Below, in pieces: positions 46,022 through 57,203 of a DNA stretch of 64,000 bases. Location of the stretch: the NCBI RefSeq assembly GCF_026745355.1, contig NC_079209.1, positions 13,233,886 to 13,297,885 of the forward strand, given 5' to 3'. Below the pieces are notes generated by a model. It saw only the letters and a list, made by a program, of their open reading frames with translations. It was not told the origin of the DNA and did no database searches. This DNA comes from Beta vulgaris subsp. vulgaris. Its lineage: Eukaryota; Streptophyta; Magnoliopsida; Caryophyllales; Amaranthaceae. The position numbers were made by a program, and so were the translations under genes. Positions within the stretch are counted from its first letter, which is position 1. Every line of letters begins with the position of its first letter.

Positions 46022-47340
46022 ATAACCCCTCAAGCTAGGGGTGGATGTAGAAGACACCCTGAGATTGGACAACAGTTTAGTCAATTGAGGTGAAGGCAAG
46101 GTCTTAGTAAGGAGATCAGCCACTTGATTATCAATAGGAATATAGGAAAGCTTAACCAGACCCTCTAAGACTTTATCTTTAGTATAAATGTATGTCAAGT
46201 TCAATATGCTTGGTACGTTTCATGAACTGGATTCCCAAAATGAATGGATGATTGGTTGTCACAGTTGAGCTTGACTGGAGTGAGATCAGTAACTCCAAGT
46301 TCAGTGAGATGCCTGACTAACCAAGTTGTTTCAGCGGCAGCAAGTAGGGGTGTTAATCGAGTTGAGCCGAGCAGCTCGTGATCAACTCGGTCAATACTCG
46401 ATCAAGGCTTGACTCGAATTTGCATGACTCGAGTTCGAGTCGAGTTGGGCTAGCTCCAAATCGACTCGATAAGCTCGCGAGCAACTCATTAAAATTTTTT
46501 ATATAAATTGTTGAAATGCGAATGATAAAATACAAAAAGAAAGTAAGGTAAATAAGTTGGAAAGGGGAGGGAGAAACAATGCATGAAACTTATTCCACAT
46601 TGGTGGAAAGACAAAAAATCATAGCCTATTTTACTTTATAAAAAGATCGACACACATTGGTTGAAAGCTAAAAACCAAAGCTTCTTTTCTTTATAAAAGG
46701 AAGGGATGACACTTGAGAGTTTGGGTTGAGCTTGATGGGTTTGTGTTAGGTTGAGAATAATGAGCCCAAGTTGAGTTGAGCTTAACGAGTTTGAGAGATC
46801 AGTCGAGCTGAGTCGAGCTTAACGGCTCGAGTCGAGCATCAATAATTCTTATCGAGCACGAGTCAAGCTAGGAAATTTTGTGCTCGACGAGTTTCTAGTC
46901 GAGTCGAGCACGAGTCGGTCGATTTTCGAGTTGATTCGAGCAGACCTCGGCTCGCGATCGGCTCGCTCGATTAGCACCCCTAGTAGCAGTCATTCCCTGT
47001 ATTTTGCCTCAGAAGAGGACTTAGATACCGTGGATTGTTTCTTGGATTTCCAGGAAATGAGACGGTTGCCTAAGAGCATGATGTACCTAGTGACTGACCT
47101 TCTAGTATTAGGGCATGCTGCCCAGTCGGGATCAAATTATCCTTGAAGAGTAAGCTGTGGAGAAGCTTGTAAAAGAATACCTTGAGCAATGGTGCCAACA
47201 ACATATCTCAAAAGGTGATAAAGAGGCTAGAAATGAGAATAGTTGGGAGCTTGAAGAAACTGACTAAGAGTTTGTACATCAAAAGAAAATGTCAGGTCTA
47301 GTGTGTGTCACAAAGCTTAATTGTTGCACCAAACATCTAT
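46022..47340 (-). pseudogene. Copia RNase H, decayed
   Basis: From about 47,200 downward: [40 protein letters not shown] and YREM. Then comes the hAT-like insert, after which TTWLVRHL and, near the end, IDNQVADLLTKTLPSPQLTK are found. These are the usual Copia RNase H motifs, with several shifts. Confidence 0.82.
46345..46982. mobile_element. hAT-like MITE rich in TCGAG
   Basis: Ends TAGGGGTGTTAATCGAG and CTCGATTAGCACCCCTA, 16 of 17 paired. The flanking octamers GCAGCAAG and GTAGCAGT are only partly alike. The inside has many CGAGTCGAG/TCGAGC motifs near both ends and no protein. It interrupts the Copia RNase H codons. Confidence 0.7.
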
Positions 47341-47904
47341 AGTGACAAGGATCTGATAGAAATCATCATCTGCCTCTAGAAGCTTCATAGTCAAAGGAAG
47401 AGGTGTTCTAGCAGATTTGGAGAGATCTAAAGTACAATCTGCTAACATCTCTTTAGCAAACTTTCTTTGACTTAAATCATCCTAGTAGGTAATATGGAAA
47501 CTTCAATCCCAAGGAAAAAACTAAAATCACCCAAATCCTTGATGCTAAACACACTATGCAAATGTGCTTTGAGAGAAGTTATAAGGCAGATTATGGCCTG
47601 TGAGATCATATCATCCACATAAACAACAGCAATGCACATATCAAAACTAGATTTGTTAAGAAATAAGGATTAATCATTTTTTATTTGAATAAATCCTTAT
47701 TGGATCAACACTGAATTCAATCTAGCAAACCATTGTCTGCTAGCTTGTTTTAATCCATAAAGAGACTTAATCTTGCAGACTTTATTATCAAGATTGTGAA
47801 CACCTTCACGCATCCTCATGTAAACTTTCTCATCTAAAATGCCATGTAAGAAGGCATTGTTGATGTCTAGTTGATGAAGTGGCCAGTGATGGATTGCTGC
47901 AAAT
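47340..47904 (-). pseudogene. Copia reverse transcriptase, second half
   Basis: Minus-strand text: [61 protein letters not shown] (the catalytic YVDD box) and IKDLGDFSFFLGIEVS. One TAA in place of a sense codon follows the LNSVLIQ motif, with further stops after the LGIEVS region. Confidence 0.85.
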
Positions 47905-49388
47905 TTGATGCGTCTAAGTTATTCGCCGATCTTAGGCGAATTTAAGGTTGTTTTGTGCGTCGGTTTGGGCTTAGAGTCGGATTTTTGGTTTGGTTTGACA
48001 TTAGTGAGTTTATCGAGTCTTGCCGTGAGTTTTGATGTTTTTATTGCAGCTTTATGTTATGGCATCTTCCGAGGCATTTTTGGGTTCCGAAGACTTTCGT
48101 AACTCTAAGGCATTCTAGCATCCAATCTTCCTAGCGGCAAATTATTCCTAGCTTCCGAGCATCCTAGAGTCAAAGTCTCCCGAGTCATGAGTTCGAAGCA
48201 TGTGGGTTTCCGTATGGCGTCCAAGCAGCTTAGAAGCGTCCCAAGCCCTTATGTTGGCATTTTCTCCCTTTCTCTTCCTCAACTAGGCTGCAGCTTGGGT
48301 TCTTGGTCAGGACCATTTTCGCGGGTCGCGACCTCCTGCCGTCACGGGTAGCGACCTTTGTCACGGGTCGCGACCTCCTACCGTCACGTGTAGCGACCTT
48401 TGTCGCGGGTGGCGACCCTTGTGTCAGCCGCCCACTTTATTTTCTTTTCCTCCCTTGGCGGGTTATTATGTTAAGTTAGTTTTTAGTTTTTGTTCTAGCT
48501 ACGTGAGAGGGTGAAAAAGAACATTGCTTCCCAGGGTTTCTTCTTCTCTTCTTTTGTAGATTTGTAATGGATTCTATGGCTTTGCTAGCTTAAACATCTA
48601 TCTTGGATTTGGTTATTGAAGCTCTAATATATTTGTGAGAAGTTCTTATCCTCTACTTTCTCTATAGTCATTGTGATGCTTCTTGTATTTACTTTCATGA
48701 TGCTTGCATAATCTTTGCTAGAAACGTTAGTATTGTTGTGTGATTCATCTAATGCTAGTTTTAGGTGCATAATCGGATTGTTGTGTTCCTAGCTCCATGT
48801 AGCATACTAGGTGTTTGATTAAATGCTGAACATTAATCTTTTGCACTTAAAGAAGCATTACTTATTATTAAAATGTTATTGCTTTGATAACATCAATAAT
48901 CCTATTGTGTTCCTCGGCCTTAATGCTACTTTAGTTTGGACTTAAGTGCGATTCATCTGAGTTAAGTCTTGGTAAGGGCGATTCAAACAACGCGGATCAT
49001 GTGTTTAGCCACGATCTAGGAGGATAGAGGTCTAGACTTCTCGATAGGTGACCATAGGAAGTGTCAGGGGTTAAGGTTTTGTGATCACAAATTAAGTTAG
49101 GGTGGATGTTAATCGAGTCTAAGGCCTTTTTATATTGTAATCTCTTGTGTTTTAATACTGTGTGTAGTTTAGTTTACTTGCATTGCTCCAAATCCTCCCC
49201 AATTTGGTTACTTTGGCCCTAGCACATACCAAGGTCCTTAATTCACTAATTTTCGATCAAGTTCCTTTACTCCTTGTGGATACGATCCTTACTTCCATTA
49301 TACTTGCTTAGTGTGCATGAGAGTAGGTTAATTATATTTGGTTAGGAGTACACGGCTAACGCCTACCAAGAGCTAAGACGCACGTGAT
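47905..49388. mobile_element. LTR-like insertion in the Copia RT (possible solo LTR)
   Basis: Ends TGATGCGTCTAAG and CTAAGACGCACG are near-inverse (TGCGTCT/AGACGCA). The length (about 1.5 kb), TG start and a CTCCTTGTGGATACGATCC stretch near the right end (49,269) recall plant Ty3/gypsy LTRs. No target duplication was found, and roughly eight Copia codons seem lost at the site. No coding region. Confidence 0.45.
48320..48420. repeat. 42-bp GC-rich tandem repeat, about 2.4 copies
   Basis: A unit starting CGCGGGTCGCGACCTCCTGC and ending AGCGACCTTTGT repeats twice and part of a third time. It contains the palindrome GGTCGCGACC. Confidence 0.82.
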
Positions 49389-49481
49389 GGTTGTCATCTT
49401 TACAACAGGTGAGAATGTTTGAGCATTATTCAAGCCCATATTTTCGAGTGAAACCTTTAGCCACTAGTGTGGCTTTGTAAT
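49389..49481 (-). pseudogene. Copia reverse transcriptase, N-terminal scrap
   Basis: Minus-strand YKATLVAKGFTRKYGLE followed, after a one-base shift, by AQTFSPVVKMTT: the conserved Copia RT start. It joins the RT part at 47,904 across the LTR-like insert. Confidence 0.82.
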
Positions 49482-50944
49482 ATTACTGGAAATTTGTAGA
49501 GTATTTATTTGTGGTTATGTTGGTTATTTAGGCAGAGAATTCTCTTTAGGAGACTTTTAAACTTATGAAAGTGGCCTCTCATTTTGTCTACACAAGGTAC
49601 GCACATACCTATGTGTTGATTGGATTAGTATCATGTCCTAAGGAAGGGATTCTGTAGTATCATGTATAAGGAACTATTTTTAGTTCATATGTGATTTATA
49701 TTCACTTGGATTCACATGTTTTATGCCTTTGTGTGAAGCATTTTGATTATGATGATGATATTATGTTTGCATGGAAGATTGATGCAAGTATATGGGATTT
49801 GGGAATTTTATTTTATTAATTCACATGAGGGATTAATATTTATGTTGGTATATATTGGATTATGATTGAATCATGTTGTTCCCCTTGAATTTATTTAATT
49901 ACTTTATGAGGACTGATGGCCTTATTTGATAAGTTTGTTATTCACCTATGAAAGGTTGGTTGGTTGTTCACTTTTGGTTCAACAAATAAATTAAGGATAT
50001 GGATTCAATATTGGAATTAATCTTGGGTTGTTAAGTTGATCGATGATCACCTTATCTAATCCTAAGATAAAAATGGAAGTTTATGATTCTTGATGAGTAT
50101 ATTATTTGTCATACTTATGAGTCATAACAAGTGAATAAAGTACTAATCATGTAAAGTGAAACGTGAATAGCAATAGCTTTAGACTTGTTCACGTTTATTT
50201 GAAGTGTTGGACAAGTATGAGTTGGAGTACATGGTGGTTGCCCATGGCTTTTCTTGGGACCGGGTTGATCATCGTGTCCTATTTTTATTTGAAAGATTGC
50301 TCGATATTGTAGGTCAGGGGAGTACGGAGTCTTAAAGAATGGTTTTGGTTTAGGCAACTCGTTCCATTGACTATTCCATCTAAATTAATCAATTTATTAG
50401 TTGTGGAGTTTAGTTCAGTACAAGTAATATACGATGTTATTATATTATTATATATTCCTGCTTAATGTTTATTAGGATCATGTTAGGTTTATTTATTTAC
50501 TATGTACTAGTACTCAACTTTGTTGATTACTTGCTTTCTATGTATGTAATGATCATGACTATGCTTTATTGATCATGTGATGACCCAATTGGTGAGCAGT
50601 ATCTCGGGATCAATAGAGCATCGTCGTTTACAGGTTTAAAGATGACGCATCATAGGTTCGGGAAAGTGAAGAGCTTGTGTTGACTTGTATTATTTTATAG
50701 TTAACTTTTACTATTGTGGTTGACTTTTACTTTTGAGGTTGACTTTTGACTTTATGTTGGTTTGACTTTTGGAGCTGACTTTTTAGTTAACTAAGTTTTA
50801 TTTCTAAAGTTTATTTATTATTATTTCCGCTGCAAAAATCAGAATAAGTCGATGCATTATCATACGGGCGATAATACTTGGATAATTCTCTAAGTTTTGT
50901 ACTAAAAGGTATTTTGGAAAAGAGAGAATTGTTGGGGTGTTACA
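49482..50944 (+). repeat. Diverged Tekay-type LTR fragment inside the Copia element
   Basis: Aligns with the 3' part of the Tekay LTR (from about 12,375 in copy A, without the LINE and the Stowaway) through AGGTACG..CATACCTATGTGTTG and GATGACCCA to the end GGGGTGTTACA. Clearly more diverged than copies A and B are from each other. Its 5' part is missing, and the Copia integrase core is absent at the same place, so insertion came with, or was followed by, a deletion. Confidence 0.8.
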
Positions 50945-51674
50945 TAACAGAAAATTGTTTCCTGGTTTGCTTAGCTTTAGGACAGACTTGACATATGCTA
51001 TCATGACAAGAATTATCGCTAGAAAACATAGAGTTCACAGGATGTGATTTATTAAAAGGTAGATGACCAAGCCTGGGGTACCAAAGTTTGTCCCCTTCCT
51101 GAGTTGCTAGATTGATTGTAGGCTGTTTAGAAGTTGTACTAGTGCCAACAACATATAAACCATCTTCCAGCTTACCAAGAACAAGTGAACCAGTTTGAGA
51201 AGTTCCTTGAAGTATACACTTATCATGTGAGAAAATTATATCAGTAAACAATCCGTGTGTAGAAATTAAATTGAATTGAAGGCCATGGACATGTAAAACT
51301 TTGTTCAACATCACACAATTTTCTAATTTTACAGTCCTTATATGTTGAACTTCCACACTTTTCCCATCAAAAATAGTTATTGTATTGGGTTCTTTATCAA
51401 ATGAATGATATGAATGAAACAAATCAAGATTAGAGCAGATGTGGTAAGTAGCACCACTGTCTATAGTCCACTTTGAATTTAGGCAAGTAATAAGACAAGT
51501 ACATGCCGTATTTGGAACATAAGTAGGATGAACAGAAGCAACATTCGTGGTTTCATCCTTTTTCTGTTTCACCAAATTTATGAAGCGTTGGTACTTCTCT
51601 TTAGTGAGATGAGTGGCTTCAGCTTCATTCATATGAAAATCAGCACAATCATCACCATAACTTACACTTGCAAT
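50945..51674 (-). pseudogene. Copia protease and pre-integrase domain
   Basis: Open for 230 codons on the minus strand (51,632-50,940), running a few bases into the LTR. Motifs: KWTIDSGATYHIC (retropepsin active site), GLQFNLISTHGL, then the GAG-pre-integrase WYPRLGHLPFNKS and CQVCPKAKQTRKQF. The frame is cut off at the integrase start by the LTR at 50,944. Confidence 0.87.
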
Positions 51675-52600
51675 CTAATTTACTTGATTATGTCTACCAG
51701 TGATGCTGAGTTTAGGATAACTATGGATTCTCCAACACCTATCCATTGTGTGACCAGGAATTTTGCAATGATCACAATATGAAGACCTTTGGTTGCTTCC
51801 AGTATAAGGATCTGAATTTTTCCTTCCTTTATTCAGAGAATTATAATGAGGCCTCTTGTTTTTAGTAGATGCAAAAGCCATAGTATGACTACTTGGTTCA
51901 GTAGTCTCTTCTAGTTTCTCATCTAGAATGAGTAGATTGTATGCAACTGAAATGGATGATAAAGGTTTCATCATGAGAATGTTAGTTCTCACTGCAGCAT
52001 GATTTCCATCTAGTCTCATAAAAAATTGGATCAATCTTTCATCATGCTGAGTCTTCTGAAATTGTTTAGTCAAATCACATGTACATCCACGACAAGTACA
52101 ATAAGGAAGTGGACTTGTAGAGCTTATCTGGTCCCAGATCACCTTGATCTTAGTAAAACAATCAGCCACAATAGAAGATCCTTGCTCTTTCTTAATGTTG
52201 TTCTATTGCATAGTTATGGTCCTGATACCATAGATTATCTATCCTCTTAGATCTTTTCAGATCTCACTTGTTGTTGAGAAGTATAGCACACTTTTAACAA
52301 GTGTCGCATATAGTGATCTCAAAATGTATGAAATGATCATGTAATCACGCCTATCCAAAGCACTGTATAGAGAATTAGTAGTCTCAGGTTTCTTCAACAT
52401 TCCATCCACAATAATAATTTGGTTTTTCATTGATAGCGCTAAAATCATACCTCTATTCCAATCAGAAAAATTCTCACCATTAAATTATTCAAAAACTTTG
52501 GAAGAGTTGGATTTCAGATGATGTATATAATAAACTAAATTAGGATCTCGTAGAGAGTTTTCAACAGGAACATGTATTGTGGTAGGAATTTCTCTCATTT
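51675..52600 (-). pseudogene. Copia gag with CCHC zinc knuckle
   Basis: Starts near 52,600 (MREIPTTIHVPVE), continues with YYIHHLKSNSSKVFE, a stop, NFSDWNRGMILALSMKNQII, then another break near 52,257. The last part (52,169-51,675, 164 codons) has IKVIWDQISSTSPLPYCTCR, FFMRLDGNHAAVRTNILMMK and the knuckle CDHCKIPGHTMDRC. A typical Copia gag (UBN2/retrotran_gag type) with at least two lesions. Confidence 0.85.
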
Positions 52601-52959
52601 TTGTGAGAATTTTCAGCAGAGAAAACAACGATTTCAGACTTACCAAGCTAAAGAATCAAGAATGAAATATGAACATGCAATGCAACGACTTAAAAGAATA
52701 ATTTCATATCAGATTTCAAACCTAATTTTCATGAGATTAAAGCAACTTTGATATTGAGAAATCAATTTGATTCTAGAAGATGAATCAAGCAAATAATCAA
52801 ATTTTACGGTCTGAATTTTCAAGCAAAAATGATTAGTATTCAGAGAAAAACTTACTCAAACTTCCCTGAACTTTGAGCAACAATCTGAATGAAAGAAACT
52901 GATCAATTTTGAGCTGAATTTATTAAATGTCAAATAATTTTAGTTGTGAAAATCTCCGT

Positions 52960-52971
52960 GCTCTGATACCA
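52960..52971 (-). other. Copia primer binding site (initiator Met)
   Basis: Minus-strand TGGTATCAGAGC directly after the 5' LTR, an exact match to the usual plant initiator-Met site. Confidence 0.9.
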
Positions 52972-53295
52972 TGAAATGATTTTCATAATCAATGAAGTAA
53001 TACTTGGAGAGAAATGATGACTGAAGAGAATTATGTTGTCATTATTTTGTGATTGAAAACCTAATTTACAAAATTACAGTAATGAGGTATACATAGACCT
53101 CTATTGATGAGTGAGTAAAGGAGAAGACCCTCTTACATCTCTCCTCTATTGATGAGTGAGTAAAGGAGAAGACCCTCTTACATCTATCTTATACCTGGAC
53201 AACTTTCTAGCTCTCTATTAGATAATATTAACCAACTTCCTAAATTACAATAATAAGCGTTTTTATGCTGAGGTGTAGTTTTAGCTGTAGCTTCA
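52972..53295 (-). repeat. 5' LTR of the Copia element
   Basis: Counterpart of 45,695-46,021. It contains a private tandem duplication of about 46 bp (unit with TTGATGAGTGAGTAAAGGAG, at about 53,100-53,190). Confidence 0.82.
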
Positions 53296-53305
53296 ATATA
53301 ATTTA

Positions 53306-54381
53306 GGAAAAATTGATTTAATCAGTCGCAACTATGGACGTCCTAACAAAAACAGTCTCAATTATCGTTTTTTATTGTTCAGTCCCAACTTTTAAGGGTG
53401 TTTTACAATAGTAGTCCCAGCACCTGCTATAGCAGGTAATGTGCCTTTTTTTTTTGTTATCTTCTTTCTCCCTCCATCCTTCCTTCCCTGCTCCCTCCTC
53501 TTCTCAACTTCCACCCACCCCTCTCACCTTCCACCCCACTACCCACTACCCCACCCCCACCTCCCCTAACCCCTAACCCCTACCCGCCAACCCTCCTCCT
53601 GCCCCTGCTACCCACCCCCTTCCCCAGCCAATCCACCCCTCACCACCCATCCCCCACCACAGCCAACCCTCCTCCCGCCTGTCAAACTCTCTGCACCAAA
53701 AACCCCTCCCCTGCCACCCCCCTGCTCCAGCCACCCCTCCCCCGAAATCTCTCATTCCTTCAGCTCCCCTGCCCCAGCCACCCATTATGTCCCCAAACCC
53801 CTCCCCTGCTCCAGCCACCCCTCCTCCGCCCTAAAACTCACTCCCTTGTCCCGCTGCCACCACCCCCGAAATCACTTCAAAATACCTCACCCACCCCTCG
53901 AAACACCTCCCCTACCCTCGAAATCACCCCCAAAACATCTCCCCCACCCCCAGAACACCTCCGCCACCTTTGAAGCCACCTCTCGAAAATCCTTAAAGAT
54001 GAAGGTGAGAGAGAAATAGGGAGGATGCAGGGGATTTGGGTTGGGGGGTTAGAGGGTGGGCGGACATAGTAGTGGGGTTCTATGACTGCGGGGTGGGGGC
54101 TGGAAGAAGGATGTGCGGAGCGGAGGGCTAAGGGTAGTGACATTGGTGGTTGTATGGTGGTGGGGTGGCAGGGGAATGGGAGGAAGTAAGGAGGAAAGAG
54201 AAAGACCGAAAGAGAGGTAAAAACACTAGTGAAATAAAAATAAAAATAAGGGCTAATTCGTTTTTTACCGGTTTAGCAAGTCACCAGTCTACTTGGACCA
54301 CTAGTGTAAAGGTGGGGTTAAAGTCGGGACTGAGTTTTTGTCAGGACGCCCATAGTTGGGACTGTTTAAATCATTTTTTTC
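53306..54381. mobile_element. Mutator-like non-autonomous element 2
   Basis: Ends GGAAAAATTGATTTAATCAG and the inverse-like TGTTTAAATCATTTTTTTC, with further inverted matches (CAACTATGG and CCATAGTTGG). It is flanked by an exact 9-bp repeat TATAATTTA (53,297-53,305 and 54,382-54,390). C-rich then G-rich inside. Same end sequence, size and layout as element 1 at 26,898-27,952. Inserted just outside the Copia LTR. Confidence 0.87.
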
Positions 54382-54390
54382 TATAATTTA

Positions 54391-55432
54391 TGTATCTTAT
54401 TAATGTGATATGTATACAAGCACCATCTTAGTAAATGAGTGAGATTTTTCAGTCCTTGATTACTTAAGGCTGTGTTTGTTCAATTCACAATTGTTTACGC
54501 ATCGCACTAAGTCCTCATATTATGCGATTATATGACTTGTATTGAAGTACTTACTAAGCTATACTACAATAGCTCGCGAATATGCTTGGATTAATAAGCG
54601 CTCTATTGGCCTAATAGTTCCCCTTTATTGCGGCTAAATATTATCCTTGAGAAATCTATGACAAGTGCCCCCAAAGATCAATTCGCAACTACATATCTTC
54701 TCTAAATTTATTCATCTTTATGAATTCAAAATTAAATTATATTGCTAATTCCGAAATATTTACATAATAAGTTCACAATTCATTATTCTTCAAGTATATT
54801 TGATAAATTTAGTTCCTAACTTTTAGAATTTGATTGTATGTTCAAATTACAGTCTTTACTAGTACCATCTTAGTGATGCTTTTACTCTATGATAAAAAAA
54901 AATTTACTTGTATATTCTAATATTTTTAGTTATTGACAATCTTAATAATGATGCTTTTGATCAATGTTGAAAAGTTTAATATCGTAATTGTAATTATAAT
55001 GATCCATTACATTTTTTTAAATGTTCAAAGACATCTTGTTACAACTTACATGTTCAATTTATTTGAAGTAAATATTCATTCACAAGTCGCAACCAACATC
55101 AACATTATGATCTCGAGTTCATAATGGTAACACAATAATGATTTTTTTTTGGATATGTACGACCCTGTTTGGCAAAATTAGCGGTCGAAGTAGCGAGTAG
55201 CTGTTGTAGTAGCTGTTAGCTGTCAACTAGTCGTTGTTAGATGTCGGCGTTTAAAGTAGTTGTTTAAATAATAAGTGTTTAGGCAAAACTAGCGGTTGGA
55301 ATTGAAAAAACACAATATTAGGCATATATATTAGATTTAGTTACGAACTTAATTACAACATTTTTATTAATTAGCTTAATAAATAAATTCAATGCTTATA
55401 CCCCCTAAAAAACTCAATGCTTACACATAAAA
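54391..55432. other. AT-rich stretch, nothing firm
   Basis: No gene recognised. From about 55,164 a CCCTGTTTGGCAAA edge followed by GTAGCGAGTAGCTG and TAGCTGTTAGCTG repeats looks like one end of a MITE, but no matching second end was found. Confidence 0.45.
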
Positions 55433-55687
55433 TTAGTTTTCAACAACTATTGATCTGTGTCGTCTAGCTTTCCGTAAACAATTGGCTATATGGTCACGAA
55501 TTACTTTCATTTCTGTATAACTTCCCACTCTAGTTTTACCTTGTGCCATAGGCTGAACATTGAGAAGCTCAAATGATGGTATAAAATTAGGATAATGCTC
55601 TAATACTCGACAAAGAGGATCATCCGGTGAATTTATACCGCTAATAATTTTCATAATGGAAATTGCTCCAAAATTAAGTTTATTCAT
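55433..55687 (-). pseudogene. 84-codon open frame, possible transposase tail
   Basis: The frame runs from MNKLNFGAISIMKIISGINS to VIRDHIANCLRKARRHRS. The RDHIAN-type end is reminiscent of the C-terminus of plant HARBI1-like (PIF/Harbinger) nucleases, but no DDE residues are visible and the rest is not recognised. It lies next to the LARD-like LTR and could equally be chance. Confidence 0.25.
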
Positions 55688-55731
55688 ATAGTTTAAGAAA
55701 TGAAAAAAAAAATCACATTCCTATCATTTAC

Positions 55732-57187
55732 TGATAGGCGTGTCGCTCACCTAGCAAAAATAAATAACCTAACTAATCCTCCTAACTATGTAGTAGGGTA
55801 AGTCAGAGTCGATGCCACAGAGAGAAAGTTGTTCTATGATTAGCCCTTAAATAATGGTAAGACTAAAGGAGAATAATAACAATAATGGTCGAGTCAACTA
55901 TACTAATCAATATATAATAAAAGACTCTACAGTTAAGTATCCCCACTAGCACGAAATAATACAAAATAATTCCTACCCCAAACTAATCAATTAAATGTTC
56001 ACAAGGAAAAGTACACCCTATAAAGTACCATAAACCTCTCCCGAGTATCTATGGCTTCTCTAATATGCATTCAAGCCTACTCCCGTGGAATCATGCAAAT
56101 TAAAGACATTAAACACACACTTTAACTTCCTAACAATCCATTCTACCTACTCCCGTGGAGAACTTCATGTCCTTAATTGAAATACTCAAATCCGTCAAAA
56201 TCCAACTCCCGTTGTGATCAAGAAATGGAATCATAACAATACTAGTTACCCTAATCTAGTATTGAAATATGAACAATCAATTAAGCAAGAAAAATTAACA
56301 ATTAATATGAGAATTTAAAGAAACAATCATGAATTAAATCATACTAGGGTTCAACTTAACCATACACAAAAGAAATTACTCTATCATGAAATAAATAAAG
56401 AAATCTAAAACTATAAAAGAAAACATAATTAAAGAAATCAAGGAAAGAAACTAATAGAATTCATGAATTAATGAAGAAGAATAAAAAACTAGGGTTTACA
56501 CTAAAAACTAGAGAAAAAGAGAGGAGAGAAAACTAAAACCTAAAACCTAAGAAAATAACGTGAAAAGGAAGGAGAGAGAAAAAGAATGAAAACCTATCTA
56601 AATAAATATTCAATAACCTAATATGACTTGGAAAGTAATTTACAAGATAAGGAAAGTCTTAAATAAATCATTAATAGGCGGATTAGTGATCCGCGCGTAC
56701 ACGTGGCAGATTCCAGCAGAAACAGTGCAATCTTCCGAAAGGCATAACTCCTTGACTAGAAGTCTCCTCGGGGCGTGCCACCCATCGTTGGAAATATCTT
56801 CAAGTCTAGTTTCCAAATCTGGTGGAATTACTCGATTCTAAGAATCACATCAAAAGTTATGATCAGAAGAGTAGACGTGACTCTTTTTCACATTTCTTCT
56901 AATGATTTTCTGCTTCGTTTTTGCTCAAACTCGTACTATGACATATCCATACGATCCTTATGCATTGTAACTCCTTTCCAAGTGCTCCTAATCCTCTAAG
57001 TTTAGCTAATCATAATCCAAATACGTTCTCAATGCCTGAAATTCATCAAAAACAAGAAAACATACCGAATAGAAGTACAAAAGCATAACTTAAGAATATA
57101 ATGCAACAATGAACCTAAATATGAAACTAAATGCTCTAAAATGCAACCTAAATGCATCTAAAAACTATATATAAATATGACTTATCA
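55732..57187 (-). repeat. 3' LTR of the LARD-like element
   Basis: On the plus strand it reads TGATAGGCGTGTCG...ATGACTTATCA. By eye it differs from the right LTR at only a few percent of positions and by a few small indels. Confidence 0.9.
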
Positions 57188-57203
57188 AACTCCCCCAAGC
57201 TAA
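57188..57203 (-). other. Polypurine tract of the LARD-like element
   Basis: Minus-strand TTTAGCTTGGGGGAGTT directly before the 3' LTR. The same purine motif with TAGCTTGGGGG recurs at about 57,974-57,985 and 58,525-58,537. Confidence 0.75.

Larger units (their letters stand above)
45695..53295 (-). mobile_element. Ty1/Copia retrotransposon with nested insertions
   Basis: Two LTRs of about 325 bp (45,695-46,021 and 52,972-53,295), an iMet PBS next to the right LTR and a purine tract (minus strand GCTTGAGGGG) next to the left one place the element on the minus strand. Domains in order: gag with CCHC knuckle, protease, pre-integrase, (integrase core missing), RT, RNase H. Insertions at 46,345-46,982, about 47,905-49,388 and 49,482-50,944 break it. 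TGATT (left) and TAATT (right, if the LTR ends at 53,298) may be a decayed target duplication. Confidence 0.85.

Noticed and set aside
47905..48102. 65-codon plus-strand frame at the start of the LTR-like insert
   Set aside because: Hydrophobic low-information text without motif or conservation.
53573..54143. Glycine-rich and proline-rich open frames
   Set aside because: Same reason: C-rich interior of the second Mutator-like element.
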